DNA of 19,728 nucleotides from contig JANBQC010000534.1 in the NCBI GenBank assembly GCA_027576995.1, forward strand, positions 1 to 19,728. Reading direction: 5' to 3'. Source of the DNA: Dimargaris cristalligena. Taxonomy: Eukaryota > Kickxellomycota > Dimargaritomycetes > Dimargaritales > Dimargaritaceae. The notes under the pieces were generated by a model. It was given only the letters and a program-made list of their open reading frames with translations. It was not told where the DNA came from and searched no databases. The translations under genes and the position numbers were made by a program. Positions 1 to 10,300 of the stretch are shown piece after piece (position 1 is the first letter of the stretch; the number at the start of each line of letters is the position of its first letter).

Positions 1-735
1 CTACCCCAACAGCACTAGAACAACACCTCATCTCGGAGGGATAAAACAGACTGTCTGGAGCGGCCGACTATTTACACTTTGTCTTCGAAATAAATACTTA
101 TACATTGATTATATATCTTCAACTATTGCCCTACTCGGCGCGCTACTATTTTCCTGTTCTCCTCGGCCTAATCTGGTTACAATCTGAAGGATTAGCAAAG
201 GGCTATGGATGCCCGTTTAAAAGTCATCGGGGTGCAATTAGTAGCGGCCAGCGAGAGTTTATAGTTGAGCCTAGTCACAGACGTAACAGGGCGCATGATC
301 CTCGGCTGACTCCCTCCAACATGCCAAGGCGGTATTTAATTTAGTTTAATTTTAGCACAGCTCATTATTGATTGCCAATCGGGCGGACCAATAATCATGC
401 AGTCCGAAAGATTTCCGCGAAGATGTCTTTGTTCATCCGCCCCCAGCGGCTCCGTAGTACCGAAACTACCCTGCCTTGACCAATCTCACCGAGGTGGGCG
501 AAATATAGGCGACTCAAATTCACCAAACCATGATGTACCACTCTGTGTTTTCCGATACTGCGCAAGTGGAGTATGTTAGTAGTTTGAAAACTATCGCGCT
601 CGCCCGGGGCAGTCTGGGGCACCGCCATTGAAAGTAGGCTGGTCAACCTGAGGAATGCTCACTTGACTTATTCCAAAGTATTCGCCGCATCTCCTCTCGG
701 CTAAATTAAACCAGCATTCTCCCTAAAACTTTACA
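1..735. other. Intergenic region, no supported gene
   Basis: Only short open frames occur here. A plus-strand frame at 105-344 begins at TTG. A plus-strand frame at 397-579 is cysteine- and arginine-rich without recognisable motifs. A minus-strand frame at 395-628 has its first ATG in poor context (T at -3). None shows a domain, a matching promoter or a polyadenylation signal that would raise it above chance. The stretch is probably the upstream region of the gene at 910. Confidence 0.55.
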
Positions 736-744
736 ATATAAATA
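736..744 (+). promoter_or_regulatory. TATA box of the secreted-protein gene
   Basis: The sequence ATATAAATA lies about 165 bases ahead of the ATG at 910. It is followed by a pyrimidine-rich leader at about 775-905 with many CATT/CATC/CACC runs, which is typical of fungal 5' leaders. The position suits a transcription start near 770-790. This is read from the sequence only. Confidence 0.5.
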
Positions 745-909
745 AATGCTCGACTGGCCTCTTAACGTACCCATCATATACTCCATCATTTCATCTTCAC
801 TATCCTGTCATTCACATTGCACCACTACAATCCCTCGGCACTGGCCATATTTCACTCACCATCTCTAGCTGATTATTCCACCCACGCTTACATCTCTGCC
901 TTTCTCACC

Positions 910-1452
910 ATGAAATTCACCAATACTGTGTTTACTCTGGCTACCATCTCCGTCTACGCCCAAGCCATCGCATCCAGCATCCCCACTACTGCCATCGTCT
1001 CCCCCATCGGCCCATTTACCCGCCGTTCGACCCTATCTTATGACACCAATCATCAACTAGTCCGCCGAGCCCAGCAGGGTGGAGCCACCACCGCCAAAAA
1101 TCCCGGCGGCAAATCTTTCCAACAATCGAGTAAAGCCAATCAAGATGCCTTCAAGGTATCTCTTGGAAGCAAACTGCTGGCTGGTCAAAAAAGTCGGCAA
1201 AATCAAGCATCTGCCGCGAAACCAGCAGTTACCGAAAAGAAAACCCCGGCACCGTCGAAGATTCCCGTCCCCGTCAAGAAGTCCGCAGCCCCTTCGACTA
1301 CCCCCCCTCCCCCTTCCGCGAAGCAACCGGTAAATAGGTCTACCGCCGCAGGGATGGGTAGTAAGCCAACCGAGCCCAAGCCCAAGCCCAACACCGGCAC
1401 CAAACCCTTATTTGTCAATGCCAGATATCCTGGAACGGCAAACAAGGTCTGA
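910..1452 (+). CDS. Small secreted Pro/Lys-rich protein, unknown function
   Basis: The protein has 180 residues and no introns. The open frame runs up to a TTG at 817, but the ATG at 910 is the likely start: it has A at -3 (CACCATG) and is followed at once by a signal peptide. Residues 1-22 have a Lys, a hydrophobic core and an AxA-like end (AQAIASS). Two dibasic sites follow (RR at 38-39 and LVRR at 50-53), as in pro-regions cut by Kex2-type proteases. The mature part is low complexity: Gln/Ser/Lys-rich, then Pro/Lys/Thr-rich with a run of four prolines and a KPKPNTGTKP-like segment. It has one NRS N-glycosylation sequon and no cysteine, so it is not a disulfide-stabilised effector. No enzyme domain is visible. 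It may be a wall-associated or secreted structural protein; this is inferred from composition only. Confidence 0.75.
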   Translation: MKFTNTVFTLATISVYAQAIASSIPTTAIVSPIGPFTRRSTLSYDTNHQLVRRAQQGGATTAKNPGGKSFQQSSKANQDAFKVSLGSKLLAGQKSRQNQASAAKPAVTEKKTPAPSKIPVPVKKSAAPSTTPPPPSAKQPVNRSTAAGMGSKPTEPKPKPNTGTKPLFVNARYPGTANKV

Positions 1453-1630
1453 TAGTTGAGCCATCCTCCTCACTAAAAGGCGTTGCCCAGGCGAAATACC
1501 GGGACTAGCTCCACACCTCTATGTGTTGAACCACATTACCTTCCAATTGAATTATTCCTGTAGCCTGACTTTACTATTTCGACAAATAGGCTGAGTTGTA
1601 TGTCAACCCATTCATCTACAAATCATTATA

Positions 1631-1636
1631 AATAAA
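1631..1636 (+). terminator. Polyadenylation signal AATAAA
   Basis: An exact AATAAA lies about 180 bases after the stop of the secreted-protein gene, within ATTATAAATAAACT. It is the first canonical signal downstream on this strand. Confidence 0.5.
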
Positions 1637-1725
1637 CTACAACTGTTTTCATAAACCTAGTGATAGTGCAGTTAGCCTACTGTCTTTCTAGAGCTGTAAA
1701 ACGGAAACTCGATTAGTGGCCAAGT

Positions 1726-1752
1726 CACACACACACATATATATATATATAT
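1726..1752. repeat. Microsatellite (CA)6 followed by (TA)7
   Basis: Six CA units run directly into about seven TA units. The TA run ends exactly at the left inverted repeat of the element at 1752-1889, which suggests the element inserted into, or sits beside, a TA-rich target. Confidence 0.9.
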
Positions 1753-1889
1753 GGGTGAAATTCAAGCCAGCTATATATAGTTTTACATGATTTGTGTATG
1801 GGATAGTATGCGGGAGTAGCCATTTTAACCAGTAATGTTGGCCCCATCTAATGGATTTTTCGTTATACAGCTTGGATGAACTTCTCCCA
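1752..1889. mobile_element. MITE-like element, copy 1 (138 bp)
   Basis: The left end TGGGTGAAATTCA (1752-1764) is matched by an inverted right end, TGAACTTCTCCCA (1877-1889), with 11 of 13 bases pairing. A TA dinucleotide flanks each end (1750-1751 and 1890-1891), as expected for a TA target duplication. The last 40 bases (1850-1889) align without gaps to the last 40 bases of the element at 13684-13764, with 28 identities; 9 of the 12 differences are transitions. It has no coding capacity. It lies between the secreted-protein gene and the 3' end of the large PPR gene, and may fall in their 3' untranslated regions. Assignment to a Tc1/mariner-type family rests on the TA flanks and short TIRs only. 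Confidence 0.65.
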
Positions 1890-1934
1890 TATAAACAAGT
1901 GAAGTCCATTCCGCTGCGCTATACTTTTAGTGCC

Positions 1935-4900
1935 CTAACTATCCTTGGAGGGGAGCTGGGCATCAGTACCAGGTGAGCGGGGACATTGTAATGTACTAAC
2001 AGGGGCCGGGACCGGATATTTATGATCGAGCTCATAATAGGTCGATAAAAGCGCGGGGTGCTCCGTCCGCACCAACTGCTGTAACATGAGTCGTTGATCG
2101 AGTCGCTTATGGTCATGTAATGCAGCGAAGATGGCCGCTAGGGTGGCCGATGCCGGCGGGTGGACGTAGCGGGGCATAGCCAGCTCAAAAATCCAGTAAG
2201 CCTCGTCCGGGCGGCCTTCTTCATTACAAATGGTGATGAGTTGGCCAAAGAGCCCCACTGACAGCAGATCAGGGCGCTTCTCCTGGACCTTCTTCAGCGA
2301 GGTCTCTAGAGCCGTCCGAATGGTGGCGGTCGACTGCAATAGTTCACCCGGCTGCTTCAGCAGAAGCGTTCGCCAATAGGCCATGAGGTGGCTGAGCCGG
2401 ATCTGCTCGAGTCGCGGAGCGACCCACCAGGACGCCCATAGGGTGTGGACCATATCGTACTGCCCTGTCCGACCGTGGGCCGCGAGCAATTCGGCCTCGA
2501 GAACAGCGTCGGGGTGGGTCACTTGGTTCGCTTCGAGCCAGCCGGAGATTTGGGCCAGGATAGGTCGGTCGATGGGGTTCCGGATCAGTTTGACGAGCAT
2601 GGTAAAGGCCGCGGCTCGGATCGAGTTCAACTGTTGAATACTCCGCTCGGCCATTTTAAAGGCGGAAGTCGCTTGCCCGGCCCGGTAGCAGGCCTGGATG
2701 GCCGTCATGGACAGTACATCATCCAATTGTATGTGGTTCTGGTCCAAAGCCAAAGTTAGATGTTGAACCAAGTCGTAGGCCTCCTGGTAGCGCCCGGCAC
2801 GTAGGGCGCCTGTCAATAGCGCGGTGTACGTGAAATGGTCGGGGTTGATATCATAGTGCCGCATATCGGCCCGGAGTTTCTGCGCTTGCTCATATTTACC
2901 CACGTTGGCACAGGCGTGGATAAGGGTGTTGAAGACGACCAAATTCGGAGTCAGCGAAGCGTCACTTTTGAGTCGGTCGAATACCCGTAATGCAGCAGCC
3001 AGGTCACCCTGGTAACAGTGGCCGTGAATCATCGTGGCATAGGTATACACATCCGGTTCAAACTCGATATCTTTCAGAAATTCCAGAACGCGGTGGAACG
3101 TTTCGAACCGTTTAGTCTGGGAGAGGTAGCTGAGCATGCTATTGACCACTTTAGGGTTGGTTCCTTTTTCTGGTAATGTCGACGCCAATGGGCCACGGCG
3201 GAGGAACTCTTCGAATAGTCGATCCCACTCGTAAGCTTCTGGGTAACGCCTGCCTACGGCGATGAGTTGTATCATTGAATCATCACTGAACAATAAGCTA
3301 GCATTAGGCCGCAGGGCTCGCTGACACAGCTGTTCGACGGTAATCCGTTCATCCGGAATCTGGCTGAAGGACCACAATAGACTGGCGATATTGGCGGGCT
3401 GGGGGTCGTAGATCAGGATCTGCCGGTGGCTAGCTAGTAAATGACGGGCCTGTTTCGCGCAGTTGGCTAAGCAGAATGCGGTGATAAATCGCGTGATGAC
3501 CGTGGACTCGGCCGGCAATTTGGCCTCTGACCAGTGCCGGTAAAGTTCTTCCACTAGTTTACCCATGGCCTCCAATTCCGTGGGGGGTGGTTTAGTCATG
3601 GCGGCCGACACTGCTGCTGCAAGCAGTTTTTCCAAGGTAACATTGTCAAAATTTCCTTGGGGCCGCACAAAATTGTCGAACAAATCCATAGCTCCGGGGA
3701 AACCCTCCAGAATACCCTGTGCCTGAATAATGGTATTCCAGACGCTTAGTTCTAGTTGGTTGCTTCCACTTAGCAAATGGTTCAGAAGCTTATTCGCCTC
3801 CCTGCGATTTCTCGTCTGGGCAAAGGCCAAAAGAAACAGGACATTGACCTTAGTGGCCTGGGTGTCGGTTCGATTAAGCGGGGTCCAGAGTTGGAATAAT
3901 TCACTAACGTGGCTGAACTGTTGCAGGCGGTGGAGGGTGACGAGGACCACGTAAAACAGCACGCTATCCGCTCCGTTGGAGGTCTGGACTAGAGTTCGTA
4001 GGGTGGACATGGCCTCATTCAATTGTTCCGCTGATGAAATTCGCCTGAGTGAATCGGTGAACGTATGGTATGCCGATGTGGAAGCGAGCGGTAAGCTGGT
4101 TTCATCTTCCTCCAGAAGGTCTCTCGACGGGCGACCGTCAGAAATTTGAGATTCTGTTCCTGTGGACTCCAGTGCCAACGTTGAGGACGGGGCCGCAGTG
4201 TCGGTGGAAGTTGCGGGAGGAGCTGGCTTGGCTTTGTCGGTTGATGTAACACTACTTTCAAGGAGCGGGATGAGGTCAGCAGTCTTGGGGTTAGACTCTA
4301 GGATCTGGTACATTTCGCGATAGATGTCCATATCCCATTGACCAGCCGGAGGTAGGCAGTCCTGGTGAAACCATTTTAACGAGTCCCAAATCTGATGGTG
4401 GATGATAAAAGCAGCAATCCGGGGAAGCTGGCTAGGTTTCGGTACGCATCTGCGGGCGTTTCGGAGGGCGAGGAGGCTAATGAACGGTTTAACGGCATCC
4501 ATACGAATGCACTCTTGCATTAGGAGAGTATGTATGTACGTGTCGGGGGCAATACCGTCGCCATGATGGCATTTCAGGCAGTATACGTGCGCCTGGACCA
4601 TTTGCTTCGCATCGTGAATTTTAGCCAAGGCCGTCAGTATTTGCGCCCATTGACGGATATCGGGGACAAGGCGTTTTTCGGTCAAGGCGAGGTAGATCCG
4701 ACGTACTTCAGATTTATGATCGGCCTGAGCGGCCGCCAGCATGCGTTCACAGAAATGCCGAATCCTATGCGGCACTTGGCGCTGTTCCATGGTGGCCCAC
4801 ACCTGATGAACCCGGTTTAGATTGCCCGCCTTCCGGGAGGAGGTCAGGGCTATAGAGTGCGATATTTCATCCAGGGGTCGAGGCCTTTCCGGCGACTTTG

Positions 4901-6740
4901 TATCGGTCTGGGTGTAAAGTTCCCAAACCCGGTCATACTGCTCCAGAGTCATGTAGGCCGACATGACTTGGTTAAGGGCTACGGCGTTGGTACCAGACCC
5001 ATTGGGTACGGTGGCCAGACGTTTTACCACTACTTCGACCTGGGCGTAGTCCGGGGCCTCGGCCAGGGCACGAACGAACAGGCCGAGCAGCCCCGCGTCC
5101 TGCTGCAAGGCACTGGTATTAAATACCTCCCAAAGGACAGGAATGATTCTAAACCGACCGTATTTCTCACACTGGGACAGGACCAGCTCATACGTGCTGC
5201 GATTGTTCAGCAGCACCGTATGGTTCTTTAGGGCATAGATTAGTCGCGAAGCTATTTTCCATAGAGTCATCTCAAAACAGGCGGGAATTAGGACCTGCCA
5301 GTGTAACGGGGTTTTGGCCACATCCCCCCGCTTTAGTTGATTCATTAGTTGAAGGGCCTGGGTTGGTTTGCCGGCGGCCCAGTACACGCGGGCCATAGCC
5401 ACGCGTACGACGGTGTGGCGCGGTATCTTAGCGCGGAGCAGATGGTCCAGTATCTTCTCGGCCAAGGCAGTATACTGTCGCCGAGCACAGGCCTCGAGGA
5501 ACGAAACCAAAAGAGGAACGGTGGGCCGAATATGGCACCGGATCAGGTTTCTTATATATTTGGTAGCGGCTTCCAGTTGGCCGGCCGTAATGTAGGCCTG
5601 GGCAATTGTGTAGTGGTCGTCGACCGAGGAAATGCCGTGCCGCTGTACCTTCTCGATCAGCCCGACCATCTGGTCGACTTTCCCGGCGTTGCTATAGGCC
5701 TTGAGTAGCTCCAAGTAAGGGATTATATCGGTTTTGTACCCCCGCCACTGAAGCTGGTCGAGGTAAGCCTGGGCTTCGCTTAACCGTCCTAATCGGGCAT
5801 GGATCTGGATCATCGTGACAATGCTGTATTTGTTGGGGAAGGGTTCGTTCTTGGTGATGCGTTTCATCGCCCATTCGGCCGCATGGCTGTCGAGTTGGTG
5901 TAGGCACACGGCCAATAGGGGTGCTAGCACCGGCAAGCCGGGGTTGACCCCACGTTTTTCCATGGCAGTAATCAACTTCTGCGCCTCCGCAAGCAGCTGA
6001 AACTGACACAGAGCCAGCGTCATCACGCGGTACTCTGTCAGTCCCAGTTGGTACCCGGGCCCAGCTAGGGACAGGGCCCGCTCCTTGCAGTCGGGATCGG
6101 GTAAATTTCCCCGGTTGAGCCAATCGCCCACTAGGATGCGGGCCTGTTCCTGTTTCCGGGGCGAAAGTACGTCGGCTGGGAAAACCCGGACGGGTAGCCA
6201 TTGGGGCCGATCGATTTGTTCTTGGTACTTGACCTTGGGATCCACCGCCCGGGCAGGCAATACCAGAAGGTCCACCATCCGTAGTTGGCGGGGCAGCGAG
6301 GGTATAAAATAGGCCAGCAGCCGGATGAAAATGGTGTTGGTCAAGTAGGCGTGATGTCCCTGTTCGCGCAGGGCCGCGTACCGATCCCAAGCGACGGTAT
6401 CGTTACCGGCGACCATCGATACGAGTAATGAAGTGACCGTAGCGTCAATATGAGGGGGGTACGTGACCGGTAGTTCCTCGGGGCCCAGGGACGGACGCAC
6501 ATAATGACTGGCTAGAGCGGGGGAACGGCTCGGGCGTTTATGCACACCTCGGTTCTGGGGGTGGTGGCATGTCAACAGGGGGGGGATCCGGGGGTGGTCA
6601 ATTCGGGGCCCAAGGAGCGCTGGTTTTAGTAGGGGGATCGAGTGGGTGCGCCGGAGTGACCCTTGGCCGAAATTCTGCCGGATATAGGTTGGCAATGGAA
6701 GGGATGCTTCCGCAGTTTGCATGCGACAGAGTCGATGCAT
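1935..6740 (-). CDS. Large mitochondrial-type pentatricopeptide repeat (PPR) protein, 1601 aa
   Basis: This is a single uninterrupted frame from ATG 6740 to TAG 1935; a second in-frame ATG lies at codon 7. Residues 1-80 are rich in Arg, His and Pro with very few acids, which fits a mitochondrial presequence. The rest is made of helix-turn-helix units of about 35 residues. A first block covers about 228-480, including 301-335, 336-371 and 372-406. The clearest PPRs are at 1231-1266 (VYTYATMIHG start), 1267-1301 (exactly 35 residues, ending INPD) and from 1302 (HFTYTALLTG start). A Ser/Thr/Pro-rich linker at about 828-880 separates two helical halves. PPR proteins bind organelle RNA in its processing, stability or translation; the target here is unknown. 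At 1601 residues it is much longer than typical fungal PPR factors. A second PPR gene follows on the same strand. Confidence 0.92.
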   Translation of the reverse strand: MHRLCRMQTAEASLPLPTYIRQNFGQGSLRRTHSIPLLKPALLGPRIDHPRIPPLLTCHHPQNRGVHKRPSRSPALASHYVRPSLGPEELPVTYPPHIDATVTSLLVSMVAGNDTVAWDRYAALREQGHHAYLTNTIFIRLLAYFIPSLPRQLRMVDLLVLPARAVDPKVKYQEQIDRPQWLPVRVFPADVLSPRKQEQARILVGDWLNRGNLPDPDCKERALSLAGPGYQLGLTEYRVMTLALCQFQLLAEAQKLITAMEKRGVNPGLPVLAPLLAVCLHQLDSHAAEWAMKRITKNEPFPNKYSIVTMIQIHARLGRLSEAQAYLDQLQWRGYKTDIIPYLELLKAYSNAGKVDQMVGLIEKVQRHGISSVDDHYTIAQAYITAGQLEAATKYIRNLIRCHIRPTVPLLVSFLEACARRQYTALAEKILDHLLRAKIPRHTVVRVAMARVYWAAGKPTQALQLMNQLKRGDVAKTPLHWQVLIPACFEMTLWKIASRLIYALKNHTVLLNNRSTYELVLSQCEKYGRFRIIPVLWEVFNTSALQQDAGLLGLFVRALAEAPDYAQVEVVVKRLATVPNGSGTNAVALNQVMSAYMTLEQYDRVWELYTQTDTKSPERPRPLDEISHSIALTSSRKAGNLNRVHQVWATMEQRQVPHRIRHFCERMLAAAQADHKSEVRRIYLALTEKRLVPDIRQWAQILTALAKIHDAKQMVQAHVYCLKCHHGDGIAPDTYIHTLLMQECIRMDAVKPFISLLALRNARRCVPKPSQLPRIAAFIIHHQIWDSLKWFHQDCLPPAGQWDMDIYREMYQILESNPKTADLIPLLESSVTSTDKAKPAPPATSTDTAAPSSTLALESTGTESQISDGRPSRDLLEEDETSLPLASTSAYHTFTDSLRRISSAEQLNEAMSTLRTLVQTSNGADSVLFYVVLVTLHRLQQFSHVSELFQLWTPLNRTDTQATKVNVLFLLAFAQTRNRREANKLLNHLLSGSNQLELSVWNTIIQAQGILEGFPGAMDLFDNFVRPQGNFDNVTLEKLLAAAVSAAMTKPPPTELEAMGKLVEELYRHWSEAKLPAESTVITRFITAFCLANCAKQARHLLASHRQILIYDPQPANIASLLWSFSQIPDERITVEQLCQRALRPNASLLFSDDSMIQLIAVGRRYPEAYEWDRLFEEFLRRGPLASTLPEKGTNPKVVNSMLSYLSQTKRFETFHRVLEFLKDIEFEPDVYTYATMIHGHCYQGDLAAALRVFDRLKSDASLTPNLVVFNTLIHACANVGKYEQAQKLRADMRHYDINPDHFTYTALLTGALRAGRYQEAYDLVQHLTLALDQNHIQLDDVLSMTAIQACYRAGQATSAFKMAERSIQQLNSIRAAAFTMLVKLIRNPIDRPILAQISGWLEANQVTHPDAVLEAELLAAHGRTGQYDMVHTLWASWWVAPRLEQIRLSHLMAYWRTLLLKQPGELLQSTATIRTALETSLKKVQEKRPDLLSVGLFGQLITICNEEGRPDEAYWIFELAMPRYVHPPASATLAAIFAALHDHKRLDQRLMLQQLVRTEHPALLSTYYELDHKYPVPAPVSTLQCPRSPGTDAQLPSKDS

Positions 6741-7316
6741 TCTTGGGGGACAGTGGCCGAATGGAGGGGGAATGCCAAGTACTTAAGAAATTGATTTGAA
6801 TATGCGATTAACAAGAGGAATCGGAATCTAACAGAGCAAAAGCTGGTCTATTGTGAGTCTTTTGGTTTCGAGATTTAATGGAAAGTGCACATGCCAATCG
6901 ACTGGAGGAGCTGGTAAAAATTGCTCTTCATCCTCAATTAGCGTTAGATATACTAACGAACGGTTTTGCTAATTCACTGATTTGCCCCATATGATTGGTC
7001 CACCGTCTTTGGTTGATATTGTAGAATATGTGCAGAGTGCCCAAGCATTTCCCTTCCTTATTAAATAAATAGTCCCTAAAAAATACATGGTATCCTGACG
7101 AGCGGTGGAACGTACCAACTCCAGTCCCAAGTCTTTGGGTATATATACTATTGCATAGATTAGCTAATGCTAGACTACATAATGTCAGAAAAACTCGGCC
7201 AGAATAAAATGGGTAAAAAAAACCTGTTCATTACAGATACTTGAAACTTTACTTTATCATATATATTTAATCCAGGGGAAATTTTCAAGTCAGTCAATCG
7301 GTGTGTCTTGCGTGGA
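6741..7316. other. Intergenic region between the two PPR genes
   Basis: This AT-rich stretch must hold the promoter of the 1601-residue PPR gene and the 3' end of the second PPR gene, both on the minus strand. There is no clear TATA box close to the ATG at 6740. Near the downstream gene, a minus-strand GATAAA (about 7253-7258) is the nearest polyadenylation-like hexamer. A short inverted repeat at 6942-6958 (CGTTAG, 5-base AT loop, CTAACG) is visible. No open frame of interest is present. Confidence 0.5.
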
Positions 7317-10300
7317 CTAAGGAAGCGATGCTTCTTTGGTCACTTGGCTTTCCTGGAATGCCCGTAGATTAAAATGGGGTTTGGTCGGGATGATGATGTC
7401 TAGGTTTCGCTGGAAAAAGTCTAGGAAAGTCGAGTTGGGATTGATTTGCTTGACGATGGCCTTAGTCCCGGAGTGGCCAATCTTTCTGTACCGCTCCTTC
7501 AGTTTGCCGTTGAGATATTTAAGGTCATTATTGTCGGCAATCGGTAATTTGAGCTTGTCGGCGATGAGGTCAAGCAGGCGTAGGGCGGCTTCCCAGTTGG
7601 GCTCATGGTCCGACCCCGAAGCTAGGAGTTGGCCCAGTTTAGACATCTTCGAACGGGACTCGAAATTGATTTGGGACCCGGCGGGGAGCTGATTGCACAA
7701 CCAAATCACCGCCTCCAGAATGTGGGTATGTTCCAACTCCCGGGCGTACAAGGTTAATAGGTCGCAGATCAGATAAAGCTCGTGGCGGTGGAACGGGAAG
7801 GCCATGAATTCAGCCCCGGAGCGAGTTATCACGGGCTCAGGGACCAGGGTAGTAGCAGGTAGGGGATTCTCTTGACTAGTTGAAAAGAACTGTTGGGGTA
7901 AAACGGGGGGCTGGTCAGTCGTCCGCTCGGGCACCGTCTCCGAGGTATATTCCAGTTCCAGTAGTCCGGGAGGTCCGAAAAGGCGGAGAAACGTGTGGAA
8001 CGCCGGTGTTGACCCCATTTGGCCCAGCCAGTAGCGGATGATTGTGGTAAGTACCTCACGGGCCCGGGTATAATCACGGCAGCCTTCGAGGTGATAGTAA
8101 AAGACGGAGGCGTAGCGGTGGTAGGACCAAGGGACATTGAGGGGCTTGTACCGGGCCAGTAGGGCCTCTCCCTCGGGCCCGTTCGCAGGGGTAACCATAT
8201 GACACTGCAATAATAAGTCGTACTGGGCCACCACTTCCGTATTCAATCGGAGCTCAATGTCCTTCAGCAGATTGCGGGCGGCCGGCAAGTCGCCAGCCAT
8301 AGCACAACACTTAAGGAGGGCCGTACGAAGGGCGGGACTTAGCTCGATGGGAGGGTTCTCCATACTCATATCACCCTGGATAATCGAAAGGGCAAACCGG
8401 GCCCAGTAGGGGCGGCGACTCAAGCAGCTCAGGATCGCTAAATAGACCCGGGCGTTACGGGGCACCGCGAAGATGGATAGACCTCGCCACTGCTGGCGCA
8501 GGGCTACCATATCGCCGTTAATGGCCAACCCATAGAAAAAAATCACCATGGTTTGGTCATCCAGGGGGATGTCCTGGGCTTCAATATCGGCCTTGTATTG
8601 GTAGAAGCGGGGGTCGATCTTGTCGAATGGGATAGGGACCAATTGGGGTAGTTCCAAGTCCCGAACCCGACTGATGGGAATGCAAGAGAGTAGAAGGGGC
8701 TGGTAGACCCGGGCAGTGGCGTAATCTAAACCCGAGGCCACTAGTTTCTCAAACTCGACTGCAGTCCGGGCCGCCCGCTGGGTTTCGTTAAGGACATAAT
8801 GCTGGGCCACCGCCGAATTCCACAGCAGTGCCACGAACAGATCCAGGTTGGGTTTCACCTTCTCGCGGACCATTTGGTCGTAGCAGGTGGTTACCGCCGT
8901 GTAGGGGAACACCCGCGGGTGGACCTGGTGACAGAAACTCAGACTGACAGTCAGGTCATGATAGTCGAACACGTCAAAGGTGTAGCCTTCGGCCTGTAGG
9001 CTGTCCTGTAGTTGCCGCAGGGTATCGGGCAGGGTGAGCATATATTGAATATTGAGGGGCTGTTGGGGACCCCGGGCCCGGTTGAAGGCAGTGCTGGCTA
9101 AGGAGGCCGGTACTTGATCGTAGATGCAAGCGGCGTGGTGTAGTTGCAGATGGACCCGCTTGGTGTGGGTCAGCCAGGGGGCACCCTTTCCTTGCGTTGA
9201 CCCCAGCTGATAGGCCTGAAGCCCTTGGTTATACACTCGTAGGGCAAGCTGGATCTCCTGATATTCGGCGTGGCATAGGGCGATGGCATAAGCGGGTTCG
9301 ATAGTAGAAGGGGAACCGAACCGAATCTGCCAGTCTTCGTAAACGGCTGTGGCCTGGCGGTAGTTGCCACAGCGGGCTAGGGCAGAGATGTACTCCGCGG
9401 TCAACTCCGAAGTCACCGGAAGGCCTGTGGTGGGCAGGGTCTCCCACAGACTATGGATTCGATCCACGTCGTTGGCAAAGCCGTGGTACCGAATATCGTG
9501 CCGCCATAGCCACTCACCTTCGGTGGGACCGATCTGGTGCCATTTTTTAAGAATCGGGTAGGCCAGTGTAGCGGCCCGGCGGCGGTAGGGCAAATGGGCG
9601 AAATGGGTGGATAGTGTACAGTTGAGCAGGCCGGCCCATACTAACGGGCTTTCAGTCCACCGAATGATATGGGGGTCTAGCATAGTGTCGCCCACTTGGT
9701 TGTTGTTCACCAGGGACCGACATGTCTCACTAACCATCTCGAAATCCCGATTATCGGCCATAAAATCCAGGACCGGCAAAAGACCCTGGACGAGGGAATC
9801 CGACAGGGCCACTCGGTCGGCCTCGGTTAGGGCAACGTCGGGGTGGCTGACCCACGAGGCTAAATGGTGGTACATTTGCTTGAGGGTCTTGAGGATCTGT
9901 TGGTACTGGCCCTGGTCCTGGCACGACCGTAGGATCAGCGTATACATCTCGGTCAGGAGAGGTAATGTGGCCGGGTGGTAGCACTCGACCCCAGGGTAGC
10001 GGCTGTATTTGGTGAAGAAAGTCACAAACTCGTTAAGAAGCCCTAAATGAGGGAAATCAGTGTCCTTCGCGAGCGTATGCATGCGCTGAATGGTATCATG
10101 GGCCGCAGCTACGACTTGATCAACGGTCACGGCATCCGGGATACTGCTGTACGGTTGGCCCAGGGGATGGGCTGCACTACGAAAACGAGGGGGTGGGACT
10201 ATAGACATGGTCAAGGGACAGGTGCCATAGAGGTGGGTGATTAGATACAAATTAGGTTAATGGATAACTTTGGATTTTTACGCATATTAGGGGGCCGATC

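Noticed and set aside
105..344. 79-codon plus-strand frame with a hydrophobic start
   Set aside because: It begins at TTG, has no ATG near its start, and shows no acceptor or domain that would make it an exon.
395..628. 77-codon minus-strand frame
   Set aside because: The ATG has T at -3, there is no recognisable motif, and another short frame overlaps it on the opposite strand.
1203..1445. Overlapping frames on both strands within the secreted-protein gene
   Set aside because: They are shadows of the Pro/Lys-rich coding sequence: Gly-rich on the opposite strand, and without a signal peptide.
5692..6390. 232-codon minus-strand frame inside the large PPR gene
   Set aside because: It overlaps the PPR frame on the same strand in another register and has a shadow-like Gly/Pro/Arg/Thr-rich composition; the PPR frame has clear domain support.
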